A stretch of 64,000 nt of DNA from Algicola sagamiensis DSM 14643 (GCF_000374485.1 NZ_KB894493.1:248001-312000); one strand, 5' to 3'. Shown: positions 38,064-46,939, numbered from the stretch's first letter. Notes: generated by a model not told the origin, from the letters alone. Numbers and translations: made by a program.

Positions 38064-39001
38064 AACCCAAGATCAAAAATCAACTGGTTAAACCAAGTCC
38101 CATATGGCGTCGCTCCTGTAGCAACATTGGCAATCAGGTCCACTTCAGCATTCACTAAGGTCATAAAGTCACTTTTTTGAGCGCCTAGCATTGGTTGATT
38201 AAAACTATTTCTATAGGCAGTATTGAGATCATCCAAGAAGTCATCCCAACCATTTGCTCCTAGGGTATTCAGTGCCGTTTCCCAATCATCGATGGTGATG
38301 TTGACACCGTTATCCGCGGCCCCCAAGAATGTCTCGGCTGGTGGTGTTGCTGGTTTTCTTCCTACTTTTCCGGTTGCCCAAACTGTGCCTGTCATCGGCG
38401 TTGTTTTCATTTTCACGTTTGTCGGCTTCGTGACCCAAGCGCCGGTATTGCCAGCTGGCCCGACTGAGATTGCGGCGGAGGTCAAAGTCGCTGTACTTTC
38501 ATCGTAAAACCCAGCGACTATTTCGGACGCCATATTTTCAACTTTATGTACACCAACATCAAAGTCAGCGCGCTTTGTGACTGCTGTCCAATACACAATA
38601 TTATGACCTGATGCACTGACCGCATTTTTCGCTGGCGCCTCAATCATCTTATGGTCCATATTATCTTGATGACTGAACGTCGTGATATTTTCCATCTTGG
38701 AACCTGAGCCACCCAAGTGATTATTCACCATATGCCCAGCAACATGCCGATAACCACACACTTTCGACATTGCTTGACCAAGCGGACGAACAGCATTCGT
38801 TGTTGAGGTTCCTGAATTATAATTTACAGGGGTGACATAAGTTGCCGCTAAATCCGCTTCCGTACCAATAATATGCCCTCCCAACCCATTCGGGATTTTC
38901 GTATTCTTTCCTGCAAATTGTTGTTTCCAATCACCATGTGCGCCCGCCTCTGTGGGTTTTTTACCGGATTTATTTAATTGCGCGTGCATTGGGCTGAGCA
39001 T
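38060..39001 (-). CDS. Candidate eCIS cargo, His-Me-finger nuclease-like
   Basis: 313 residues. YRHVAGHMVNNHLGGSG (84-100) followed by ENITTFSHQDNMDHKMIE (104-121) fits the DNA/RNA non-specific endonuclease pattern, in which a His (H90) activates water and an Asn (N105 or N114) holds the metal. The usual DRGH is replaced by VAGH. The C-terminal half (about 160-313) is a Thr/Ala-rich domain that I cannot assign. No signal peptide. It sits where Afp/PVC loci carry payload genes. Start ATG 39001 has AAGAGG seven bases upstream. Toxicity is inferred. Confidence 0.6.
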   Translation of the reverse strand: MLSPMHAQLNKSGKKPTEAGAHGDWKQQFAGKNTKIPNGLGGHIIGTEADLAATYVTPVNYNSGTSTTNAVRPLGQAMSKVCGYRHVAGHMVNNHLGGSGSKMENITTFSHQDNMDHKMIEAPAKNAVSASGHNIVYWTAVTKRADFDVGVHKVENMASEIVAGFYDESTATLTSAAISVGPAGNTGAWVTKPTNVKMKTTPMTGTVWATGKVGRKPATPPAETFLGAADNGVNITIDDWETALNTLGANGWDDFLDDLNTAYRNSFNQPMLGAQKSDFMTLVNAEVDLIANVATGATPYGTWFNQLIFDLGF

Positions 39002-39112
39002 TGATAGGCCTCTTGTTCATTAGAAATGTGCTGCGATCAAATAGTCTTAATCGGTTGGTTACATCCAGTTAAAGCTCGCTTTATCTATCAAGAATCTCAA
39101 GACAGATAAAAA

Positions 39113-39826
39113 CTATGTATTAATCATACTGTGAACTTTTTCCTTGGTTTCACGTGTTTCCAATGTTTCTTTATCATCTACCTTTGATGTCAAAAACTTA
39201 TAACTACTTTTTACAGGCAGAAAGGACATTAATTTGATGAGATTATTTTGGTCTGCAACATTCAAAGTATTCAATTTGGGTAGGCCTGCTCGGATATCGT
39301 CATGCTTTTTATACTCGACATTATATTGAACTTCTAGCCGATGCCTATTATTCCAAGCTTTTGGAACTGGTGCAGATCTTGGTGGTTGATCCAAGTTTCT
39401 TATACTGACTTCCTTTCTAATGCCATCAAGCCTTTTTTCAACACCGCCATTCCAGTCTCCTGTTTCATAATCTTCAGACCAATGCGTAACATTTTCATAT
39501 GTTCCAAGCCCTCCCCAATTATCTCTTAGCTGATGTGCATTCCATGGTTTAACAAAGGAAGCTGTATCTGAATCCTGAGCTGTTCTTAATATTTTCTGAT
39601 AATTATTATCAGAGGCTGCTTTGAGCAATCGACCAACCCTTTGAATACTCCCGGCCAGATTGTGGCTTCCTAAAGGGACCCCCTCATTGCCTCCTTCATC
39701 AAGGGTATTTTTTCCTGGGCTTCCCGTAGCGCTTTTATTAACAGGACGAAATCGGGCTTTAACATTGATAGAGTTTTCAACCCTAGCATCTTCAATTGCA
39801 TCTTCATCTTGAATATATTTCTGCAT
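39113..39826 (-). CDS. Candidate eCIS cargo, diverged relative of the nuclease-like protein
   Basis: 237 residues, very polar, no signal peptide. NAHQLRDNWGGLGTYENVTHWSEDY aligned in pieces with its neighbour shows the same scheme: His (H98), a GG-x-G turn, Glu-Asn (N112), Ser, then a helical VEKRLDGIRKEV. The motif is degenerate, so it may be an inactive or altered-specificity member of the same fold. The N-terminus (QDEDAIEDARVEN) is acidic. It lies between two other cargo candidates with gaps of 111 and 51 bases. Confidence 0.5.
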   Translation of the reverse strand: MQKYIQDEDAIEDARVENSINVKARFRPVNKSATGSPGKNTLDEGGNEGVPLGSHNLAGSIQRVGRLLKAASDNNYQKILRTAQDSDTASFVKPWNAHQLRDNWGGLGTYENVTHWSEDYETGDWNGGVEKRLDGIRKEVSIRNLDQPPRSAPVPKAWNNRHRLEVQYNVEYKKHDDIRAGLPKLNTLNVADQNNLIKLMSFLPVKSSYKFLTSKVDDKETLETRETKEKVHSMINT

Positions 39827-39877
39827 GTTATATTACCTTAGTGAAATCGCTGTTTGATTTACAAGATTTAGCGTATT

Positions 39878-40534
39878 TCAACTCACCGTAAAGCGCTTCA
39901 CCACCGGATCCACCTTCTTACCCAGCTTATCTAGGCCGCTGTATTCCGACTTGAAGGTGCGATAGAAGCTCTTGCTCTTATCGTACATTTGGAACCAAGG
40001 TTTGTTTTGTCCGCTAAAGGCTGCGTTCACTTCTGAGGTGATGACACTATCGCCATCTTTTGCAACAACGGCTGCGACGTGGAAGTTGGTGAGGTTCTTC
40101 TTCACCCAGGTTTTATTATCCCAAGGTGCATGGATTTTAAAGACGGTTTGGCTTTTCTTCTTCACTGTCGGACCTGCTTCAATAAAATAAGCTTCTCCAA
40201 CATTGAGCGAGGTCGTTTTATCCCCCAAGTTTGTTTCCGTCCTTGCAGTTGCATTAATACCTGAATCATCCTTAAACTTTTGTGCAATCAAGGTCGTCGC
40301 ATAAACACCACAATCATTTTCCAGTTGTTTTGGTACTTCACCTATAATGCCATTTCCTTCAGCACGCCAGTTATAATCCGTAAAAGCCGAACCACCAACG
40401 GCAAAGTAAGAATCAGGTTTTGGTTCTGGTGTCGTCGCTAATTTGCCGTAGAGCCATTTGGCTGTGGACTTTTTATAACCATATTTTTTGGTTTCAGAGA
40501 TGACTTTGTCGGATTCTTTTGCAAGTGTACTCAT
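39878..40534 (-). CDS. Candidate eCIS cargo, Cys/His peptidase-like
   Basis: 218 residues. A cysteine at the start of a predicted helix (LENDCGVYATTLIA, C75) is followed some 75 residues later by FHVAAVVAKDGDSVITSEV, with H152 starting a strand and E168 after it. This Cys...His...acidic order with a His-led beta hairpin is what papain-like or NlpC/P60-like folds show, but I cannot place the protein in a named family. It lies at the cargo position, 86 bases downstream of a fibre gene, and has no secretion signal. Confidence 0.5.
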   Translation of the reverse strand: MSTLAKESDKVISETKKYGYKKSTAKWLYGKLATTPEPKPDSYFAVGGSAFTDYNWRAEGNGIIGEVPKQLENDCGVYATTLIAQKFKDDSGINATARTETNLGDKTTSLNVGEAYFIEAGPTVKKKSQTVFKIHAPWDNKTWVKKNLTNFHVAAVVAKDGDSVITSEVNAAFSGQNKPWFQMYDKSKSFYRTFKSEYSGLDKLGKKVDPVVKRFTVS

Positions 40535-40620
40535 TTTTTTTCCTTATATTTTAGTTCGATGAGGAACAACACTTGGGGGATATCTACAACGCCTCATTAT
40601 TGATAAGTTAGGAGGTGGAT

Positions 40621-42081
40621 TTACATGATGATTTCAAGTGACATATCAGATGCGTTTGGTTGATAGGCGTAAACTAATTCGCGATTGGTTGCAATAATAT
40701 GGGTATAACTACGTTGCCAGTAGCTTGAGTATATCGATTTATCTAAAGACAAAGGCTGACCATCATTAAAGCTGGTATCTAGTTGGCCCGTTGCCAAATC
40801 ATAGAGTGCAAAGTAATGCTCATAAGTTGTGTTATCAGTGATGTAATAAGCAACACCAACCTTCTGGCCTAGCCTTGTTGCCCCGTAAACAGATAAACCT
40901 GTCAATGCATTGATCAATGGTAAAGTCACTGTCTGACTGAGTTGACCATTCGCTTTTAAATCATTGATGAATGTATCTACATCTCCCATATAGACTTTCA
41001 CACCTGTCGCACCATCTCGATCCATATAATTCAAAATTCTATTTGCTTGGTACTGATAAACACCGGTCAAATAATGAGAAAGAGGATATTGTTCAACGAT
41101 ATCTAATACAGCGTCCAGCTTTAGCAAAGTCCCAGATCCAACCGCCCAGATATTGCTTTCGCTATCCTGAACAACGCCATACATTTGTTTGCCGTTATCA
41201 TAGACTTTGATATCCACTTCGATTGTTTCTGTGACCGCATTAAACAGCATGATCCCTGTTCCAGTTGCAGGACTACCGTTATCAATCAGAGAAATATAGA
41301 TCTTATCACCATACGCAAATACTTCATGAACACCGTTACCTGTACTAGTCAAAGAGTCATTTGTTGCGACTTTATCAACACTGACGGGACCAGATAAATT
41401 CAGTTTATAAACTTCATATCGACTGGATTGACGGTTAAAGAGAAAACCAAATACTTTTCCTTGTGCGACAACAAACTTCAAACCAACAGGTAAAGTAAAG
41501 AAACCTTGGCCAGCAAAACCTTCATCCAATGAACCACTTTGTAGTCGGATCAGTCTACGTTCATTCCCGACATTCACGGTTAAATAAAGATAGTCACCCA
41601 GCTCAAAGGATCCATATCGGCTATCAGAAGAAGTTGGCTTCATGCCCGGTACTGTTACACGATAGGGAAACTCCAGCCCAAGATTACGCAATGTCTCACG
41701 GATTTTTTGATGAAGCCAACTTTGGTCAACAGAGATCGTACTTTCTTGAATATTGATCCCTTCTCCTGCCTCATAATTTCCGCCGGAGATGTTTCCGACT
41801 TGCTCATCCGTGTAAGCTTTTGCTGTTTCTTCTGTTATCTTTAGGTGATTTGCGGAGACTACTCGAAAGTTTGCACCAGAATCAATATCATCCGGGTTTG
41901 CAAATTTCACGACGCCTTCTTTTTCTTCCGTTGCTGTTTCTAACCCAATATACTTTCCTTCCGTCGTTAAATCCCCTTTGACGCGCAAGGAGCCTCGGAT
42001 AGTCACACCCTCGGCTTGATTGTCTTTTTCTATCGTAATCAATTGGTTCAAATCATCTAATTGTTGGGATGTCTGTGTCAT
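40621..42081 (-). CDS. eCIS-associated fibre-like protein
   Basis: 486 residues. The N-terminal ~130 residues resemble fibre shafts (VTIRGSLRVKGDLTTEGKY, then EEKEGVVKFANPDDIDSG and VVSANHLKITEE, like tail-fibre repeat units). The rest is beta-rich with recurring YG/LYDL strands (VHEVFAYGDKIYISLID, SESNIWAVGSGTLLKLD, YFALYDLATGQLD) suggestive of a beta-propeller or similar binding head. It probably attaches to particle surface fibres. The start overlaps the stop of the upstream GNAT gene by four bases. Confidence 0.7.
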   Translation of the reverse strand: MTQTSQQLDDLNQLITIEKDNQAEGVTIRGSLRVKGDLTTEGKYIGLETATEEKEGVVKFANPDDIDSGANFRVVSANHLKITEETAKAYTDEQVGNISGGNYEAGEGINIQESTISVDQSWLHQKIRETLRNLGLEFPYRVTVPGMKPTSSDSRYGSFELGDYLYLTVNVGNERRLIRLQSGSLDEGFAGQGFFTLPVGLKFVVAQGKVFGFLFNRQSSRYEVYKLNLSGPVSVDKVATNDSLTSTGNGVHEVFAYGDKIYISLIDNGSPATGTGIMLFNAVTETIEVDIKVYDNGKQMYGVVQDSESNIWAVGSGTLLKLDAVLDIVEQYPLSHYLTGVYQYQANRILNYMDRDGATGVKVYMGDVDTFINDLKANGQLSQTVTLPLINALTGLSVYGATRLGQKVGVAYYITDNTTYEHYFALYDLATGQLDTSFNDGQPLSLDKSIYSSYWQRSYTHIIATNRELVYAYQPNASDMSLEIIM

Positions 42082-44183
42082 AAGAATACCTTCGTTTCGA
42101 TAAATAGTTGGTATATGACTTCTCTCTCAATCCCCTCTCCTTGCTCAGCCGATTTCACAAAACCAAGCTGTTTCAGCACATGCCTCGAACGGTGATTATG
42201 CTGCCAAGCAGAGGTATTGATTTCAATAAAGCCGAGTTTTTGGGCTTGCTCGATACACAACCTTGCTGCATCAGTGCCATAACCCTGATTTTGAAAATCC
42301 TTACCAATCCAAAAAGAAAAGTGTGCCGATTCCTCTTCAAAGCGCTCAAGGCTCGTCACACCGATGAAACCAAAGCATGGATGGATCACAGCAAAATCAT
42401 CACGCGCTTTATCCTGCCGCATCGACTCAATGAGCTGCCTCACCTCAGAGAGGCCATCGATCACATAAGTTCTCGTCAGCGTTGGTATATCTGGATCTGC
42501 ATATTGTAGCCAAAATGCTCGCGTATGCCGGATATCAAGCGGCTCTAGGTGCAACATTTCTTCCCAAGCAAAACCTCGGCTCATGTCGTGCCAGTCATTC
42601 ACTTTCGTTTGAAGTGATAGAATGTCTTCGCTAGCTTCATGCAGTGATAAAGCCTGCTTGACCAGTCCTACCAAATCACGATCCGCCGTTGCTATCGCAG
42701 TATCAAGTAGGTCGGAAAGAAGTTCGACATGAGATGGCATCGCCATCATCAATGTCAGTAATGCCCGTTTTGCAAGGGGCCAGTGACACCATTGCAGACT
42801 TAACTCAGCAATACTTGCTGCAAAGCTCAGGTTTTGCTGAAGTGGAACATAATTTTCCCAGACTTGATCTAAGGTTTGGCACCAAAGGCTTCGTTCTCGA
42901 ACTGGGATACCTTCGCTTTGTAAAGTCGGTAGATATGCCTGAAGAATACAGGGTGCAAAGCCGCTTTGGTCTAACACAAAACGGGCTGTTGCGGAGTTCA
43001 TCGACTTGATATCGTGAAGCCAAGGTGACAATAATTGAGTTTGTATCCCTGCCGAATGAAGACATTGGTGATGATAGAACGCATGTTCCGTCATTTTGAA
43101 TCGTTCTTCTTCTGTCGCCTCTTGTGTAAATACCCCAAATGTTTCAATAGAAGTGTTCACCCCTTCAGGTGATCTTTCTTGATGAGATAAAACCTTAGCC
43201 TGTTCACCTAGAACGTTTTGTATCGGTTCCCAGTTGAACATTTCTGCCCAGTCTTTGGGTTCTTCTGTTTGTAAATAGGCGTCGGGGTTTTGGCATCCCT
43301 GACCACTAGAGAGCCATAACCCCTGCCTATGCCAGGAGGACAAAAGTTGAACCTGTTGCATTGCTTCGATGGGAAGCATAATCGGTTGGTGATGCAGATA
43401 GCGTTGATAGGCATGAATCTGCTGTTTTAACTGGGGTTGTATTTCAGCCTGAAAGGATTGTAGCCATTGCTCCAAGTCCTCGATAAGAGACCACTGAGAA
43501 CCCAACTTTGGTTGTTTTGCTGCAAGTGGTTTTCGCCATTGTGGCCAGTGATCCAAAGAAAAAACATTTTCGTCAGCTGTCGCTGTCTGAAAAGCAGTTC
43601 CTTGATAAATCTCCCCATAATGCATAAACATCAAAGTCTGAGGATATTGAGCCAACCAGTTCAACTCAAGTACAACCATCGGATTGTTACCAGGGACATG
43701 ATCGGCTATAAAATCAGTGATTGTACTACTGATGGAGCACTGTTTCGCTTCAACAAGAGGAAGAACTTCTGGGTGTCTTGCAATTTCATCTATCGTCGAT
43801 TCACCTCTCGCTGATTTATTTGAAGTCGGAGCAACAATCAAGAAGTGCATCGATATATCCTCAAACTGCGGATATTCTCTCAATCCTTGTAACATCCGAA
43901 GCATCCGGATTGCATCTCCAGGTACCCCAGCCAAGATCATGACAGGTAACGGCTGATTGATATCAATCCCATCATACGCTACACACTCTATCAAGTACGT
44001 TTGCATAACTTGGATATAGCGCTTGATGGTCAAAATACTGTGGATATTTCCTTCTTCGGGTATCGGAGGTAACAACGGAAGTGGGATTATGTTTTGCTTT
44101 GCTCGCTCTGTATCGGTCCAACAACTTCTCGGTGATGGAAACAAAGTTGCAATATTGAAGTAAGACTCTTCGTTTGAAATCAT
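42078..44183 (-). CDS. Two-domain protein with C-terminal GNAT acetyltransferase
   Basis: 701 residues. From about 540 onward it is a GNAT of the RimJ/RimL kind: LEPLDIRHTRAFW start, HFSFWIGKDF, the acetyl-CoA loop QNQGYGTD (631-638), and NHRSRHVLKQLGFVK. The large N-terminal part is unassigned; one segment (NPMVVLELNWLAQYPQTL, then HYGEIYQGT) recalls degenerate SAM-methyltransferase-like domains. An enzyme in the middle of fibre genes suggests modification of the fibre, the cargo or a sugar on the particle. It is translationally coupled to the fibre gene downstream. Confidence 0.65.
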   Translation of the reverse strand: MISNEESYFNIATLFPSPRSCWTDTERAKQNIIPLPLLPPIPEEGNIHSILTIKRYIQVMQTYLIECVAYDGIDINQPLPVMILAGVPGDAIRMLRMLQGLREYPQFEDISMHFLIVAPTSNKSARGESTIDEIARHPEVLPLVEAKQCSISSTITDFIADHVPGNNPMVVLELNWLAQYPQTLMFMHYGEIYQGTAFQTATADENVFSLDHWPQWRKPLAAKQPKLGSQWSLIEDLEQWLQSFQAEIQPQLKQQIHAYQRYLHHQPIMLPIEAMQQVQLLSSWHRQGLWLSSGQGCQNPDAYLQTEEPKDWAEMFNWEPIQNVLGEQAKVLSHQERSPEGVNTSIETFGVFTQEATEEERFKMTEHAFYHHQCLHSAGIQTQLLSPWLHDIKSMNSATARFVLDQSGFAPCILQAYLPTLQSEGIPVRERSLWCQTLDQVWENYVPLQQNLSFAASIAELSLQWCHWPLAKRALLTLMMAMPSHVELLSDLLDTAIATADRDLVGLVKQALSLHEASEDILSLQTKVNDWHDMSRGFAWEEMLHLEPLDIRHTRAFWLQYADPDIPTLTRTYVIDGLSEVRQLIESMRQDKARDDFAVIHPCFGFIGVTSLERFEEESAHFSFWIGKDFQNQGYGTDAARLCIEQAQKLGFIEINTSAWQHNHRSRHVLKQLGFVKSAEQGEGIEREVIYQLFIETKVFL

Positions 44184-44256
44184 GTCTTCCTCTCAATCAT
44201 AGTAGGGCTTGTTTACCTTTCTAAGATCCTCGCTGCTGATGAAAAATAAACAGTCG

Positions 44257-45048
44257 CTAATTTCTCAAAAGAAGATCAAGAACCGTTCCCCAGCCACCAT
44301 CTTCGGTTCCAACGGGAAGCGCGTTAAACCAATCCCAACCGAAGTAGCAGACTTCTCCAGTGCCATATGGAATTTTGACAACTGCACTATAGAGTTGAGT
44401 GCTAATATCAACTTGATAGATGGGTTGACTCCCCGCTGGTAAACTTGCACTACTGAGTAAAAACGTGTCATTCTGCCCTGGTATATTTCCTGGCATACTG
44501 TTGTAAAAACCACCAGTCATAACCCGAGGAATAGAAATACTATTGTTTTGCGAAAAGCTAAGGCTCCATCCAAAACATGCGCTGAGAAAGTTCTGATTCA
44601 AAGAAAGCTCGTTTGAGAACACAAAAAGTTTCCCACCTTGACTCACAAACTTTCTGAGTAGGGTTTGTGATGATTCATCCAAATCATTATTCTTTTCATA
44701 ATTAGGAAAGATAAATCGGCTTGATAAGTTCAAGCGCCGCTCAAGAGTGTGTTGATTGAGAGAATCTAATGCCGTGAATGAAAGACCATTGTCTTCCAAT
44801 AACCGATAAAGATTGCTCGCTTCCTTATCTTTATCGGTATGATTTGGATCATAATCGACAAACTGATTATCCGTGAGTAGTGTGATGTGCGTATTATTCG
44901 GGACTTCAACTTCCCCTGTTCCAAGCCAACGCACTTGTCCTGTACCCGATCGAGTATACAAGCCCAACAACCGCTTTAAATGACCGCCTTCTTTGGTATA
45001 AAGTCTGGTTATTTTCCTAACACGGCCATTATGTTTGTAATAAAGCAT
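44257..45048 (-). CDS. Fibre-associated protein with glutamine-amidotransferase-like fold
   Basis: 263 residues. After a short basic N-terminus (YYKHNGRVRKITRLYTKEG) the sequence reads like a class I GATase/ThuA-type Rossmann domain: HITLLTDNQFVDY, FVSQGGKLFVFSNEL, then the closing YGTGEVCYFGWDWFNALPVG and DGGWGTVL. The catalytic nucleophile elbow is not obvious, so it may be a binding rather than catalytic domain. It starts 12 bases after the stop of the repeat fibre gene, and the short N-terminus may join it to that fibre. Confidence 0.55.
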   Translation of the reverse strand: MLYYKHNGRVRKITRLYTKEGGHLKRLLGLYTRSGTGQVRWLGTGEVEVPNNTHITLLTDNQFVDYDPNHTDKDKEASNLYRLLEDNGLSFTALDSLNQHTLERRLNLSSRFIFPNYEKNNDLDESSQTLLRKFVSQGGKLFVFSNELSLNQNFLSACFGWSLSFSQNNSISIPRVMTGGFYNSMPGNIPGQNDTFLLSSASLPAGSQPIYQVDISTQLYSAVVKIPYGTGEVCYFGWDWFNALPVGTEDGGWGTVLDLLLRN

Positions 45049-45060
45049 ATGCCACCTCAG

Positions 45061-46542
45061 TTAGACGTTAACAAAAGTCGCCAGGATCTTGCCATCTTCG
45101 ATGTCACCTAAACTGATTTCCTGTCCCGTATCTTCAACAAATGTAAAACACATATCCATGACTTTTCCTTGAATATTTGCAGGCGTTAAAACAACATCAT
45201 CTGTGCCTAAGCTGACTTCTACACCTGTTGCAAAGCGAGTGATCCCTTTCGTCACATCAGATGCTTCAGGTAAAAGCCCCTGTTTTACCTTTTTAGTCAA
45301 GTTATCCATTAATTGATCTGACGAAACCGCCAAACCTGCATCGACTCTTGTTAACTCTCCCGCTGTTGCAAAGCGAGTGATCCCTTTCATCACATCAGAT
45401 GCTTCAGGTAAAAGTTCCTGCCTAACTTTTTTGGTCAAGTTATCCATTAACTTATCTGACGATACCGCCAAGCCCGCATCGACTCTTATTAACTCTCCCG
45501 CTGTTGCAAAGCGAGTAACCCCTTTCATCACATCAGATGCTTCAGGTAAAAGCCCCTGCTTTACTTTTTTAGTTAAGTTATCCATTAACTTATCAGACGA
45601 TACTGCCAAACCTGCATCGACTCTTGTTAGCTCATCCGCTGTTGCAAATCGCGTGATCCCTTGAGCAATATCTGAAGCAACAGGTAAAAGCCCTTCTTTC
45701 ACTTTTCCAGCATTGATCAAAGTATCTGGAGAAATCGATAAATTTGCAGTTCCTGACTCTAACTCACTTTGGGTCGCATATTCGGTCAATCCTAAGGTAG
45801 AACCTGTAGCGACTGGTAAAAGCCCTTCTTTGACTTTCCCACTATTGATCAGGGTATCTGGAGAAATCGATAAATTGGCTGTTGCTGCTTCTAGCTCATC
45901 TTGGGTTGCATATTCGGTCAATCCTAAGGTAGAGTCGGAAGCAACGGGTAATAGCCCTTCTTTGACTTTCCCACTATTGATCAGAGTATCTGGAGAAATC
46001 GATAAATTGGCTGTTGCTGAAATCAGCTCCCCATTATCTGCAAATCGAACGATGCCTTTGGCATCCTGACTTGCATCGGGTAAGCGCTCAATTTTTACGA
46101 TGCCAGTAGTTTTGTCTAGTTCACCATCTTTTTGTTGATATAAAGCAGAGTTTGAGATCGCTCTTGGTGAATGAAAGTCTTCTTCAATAACACTATTTTC
46201 TGAGAAAAAAACAGCACCTTTCGAATCCGTTTTTGCATCAGGTAATCGGTCTATTTTCAATTTCCCTGTCGTTTTCCCATTACTTTCCTGGTATAGCGCT
46301 GAGTTGGTGACTGTTTTTAGGGCATCAATATCTTCATCTTTCACATCGTTTTCAGCCAGCTTTACAGTCCCCTTCTCACTTGTTGAAGCTTCAGGTAACT
46401 GCGCCACTTTAATTGTCCCTTTATCCAACAAGTCCGCATCCGTTAAACCGTCAATGAGGTTTCCAAAATCTGTTTGCGTTGGTTTTTTCCCACTGGAAAA
46501 GGCAAGTTCAAGTTCTTTAATTCTGTCATTCGTTTCCATCAA
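45061..46542 (-). CDS. Repeat-containing tail-fibre protein
   Basis: 493 residues. The N-terminal KKPTQTDFGNLIDGL (19-33) matches the anchor segment of the 1571-residue fibre, so both probably dock at the same baseplate site. The shaft holds about three 44-residue repeats (TQDELEAATANLSISPD, LINSGKVKEGLLPVA) and about four 46-residue repeats (FATAGELTRVDAGLAVSSD, LMDNLTKKVKQGLLPEA), a pattern shared with phage collar fibres. The end (TGVEVSLGTDDVVLTPANIQ) is the typical fibre-repeat terminus. Start at the first or second Met. Confidence 0.8.
   Translation of the reverse strand: MMETNDRIKELELAFSSGKKPTQTDFGNLIDGLTDADLLDKGTIKVAQLPEASTSEKGTVKLAENDVKDEDIDALKTVTNSALYQESNGKTTGKLKIDRLPDAKTDSKGAVFFSENSVIEEDFHSPRAISNSALYQQKDGELDKTTGIVKIERLPDASQDAKGIVRFADNGELISATANLSISPDTLINSGKVKEGLLPVASDSTLGLTEYATQDELEAATANLSISPDTLINSGKVKEGLLPVATGSTLGLTEYATQSELESGTANLSISPDTLINAGKVKEGLLPVASDIAQGITRFATADELTRVDAGLAVSSDKLMDNLTKKVKQGLLPEASDVMKGVTRFATAGELIRVDAGLAVSSDKLMDNLTKKVRQELLPEASDVMKGITRFATAGELTRVDAGLAVSSDQLMDNLTKKVKQGLLPEASDVTKGITRFATGVEVSLGTDDVVLTPANIQGKVMDMCFTFVEDTGQEISLGDIEDGKILATFVNV
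45227..45690 (-). repeat. Tandem 138-bp repeats within the fibre gene
   Basis: The string GTTGCAAA starts at 45227, 45365, 45503 and 45641, exactly 138 bp (46 codons) apart, and the units are nearly identical in DNA. A second, 132-bp repeat (44 codons) lies at about 45690-46030. Such in-frame repeats can expand or contract by slippage or recombination and so change fibre length. Confidence 0.85.
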
Positions 46543-46561
46543 TTATCTCGCTTTCGTTTTT

Positions 46562-46939
46562 TCAAATCTTCCAAACCAACTCGCTGTAATTGTCGAGCTG
46601 ATTATCGGCGGTCATGAGTTTCATTGGCTCTGTCATCGCTTGGGCGACAAGTATTCGATCGAATGGGTCTTTATGAATCGGGGGAAGTGTTAAAAGTGCT
46701 TCCGAGTGTTCACCTTTCACCGGCAGCTCAATCATGCCACTTTCTTCGGATGCCTGACGGAGGTGTTGAAGATCAGCATTCAACTTCCCGATCCCGATTT
46801 TTATCGCGATCTCCCACCAGGAAGCAACGCTGACATAGATATCATTATGTGGCGATTGTAATATGGGCTGAATCGCTTGGATCCGATCGGCACCAGCCAA
46901 TGTCCACAAAACCACATGCGTATCTAAAAGTATTCGCAT
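46562..46939 (-). CDS. PIN-domain toxin (VapC-like ribonuclease)
   Basis: 125 residues, a complete PIN domain. MRILLDTHVVLW has the first metal Asp (D6), VASWWEIAIKIGIGKL the Glu, and IHKDPFDRILVAQAM the second acidic pair, followed by LMTADNQLDNY. Toxins of this kind cut RNA, mostly tRNA or rRNA. The gene overlaps the end of the antitoxin gene by 16 bases, as usual for such pairs, and ends 20 bases before the fibre gene. Confidence 0.88.
   Translation of the reverse strand: MRILLDTHVVLWTLAGADRIQAIQPILQSPHNDIYVSVASWWEIAIKIGIGKLNADLQHLRQASEESGMIELPVKGEHSEALLTLPPIHKDPFDRILVAQAMTEPMKLMTADNQLDNYSELVWKI

Noticed and set aside
45227-46030. Possible CRISPR array because of regular repeats
   Set aside because: The units are in-frame coding repeats of 132-138 bp without short repeat/unique spacer structure.
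45377-46069. Plus-strand repetitive frames in the fibre gene
   Set aside because: They are mirror images of the 138-bp and 132-bp repeats of the true minus-strand fibre gene.
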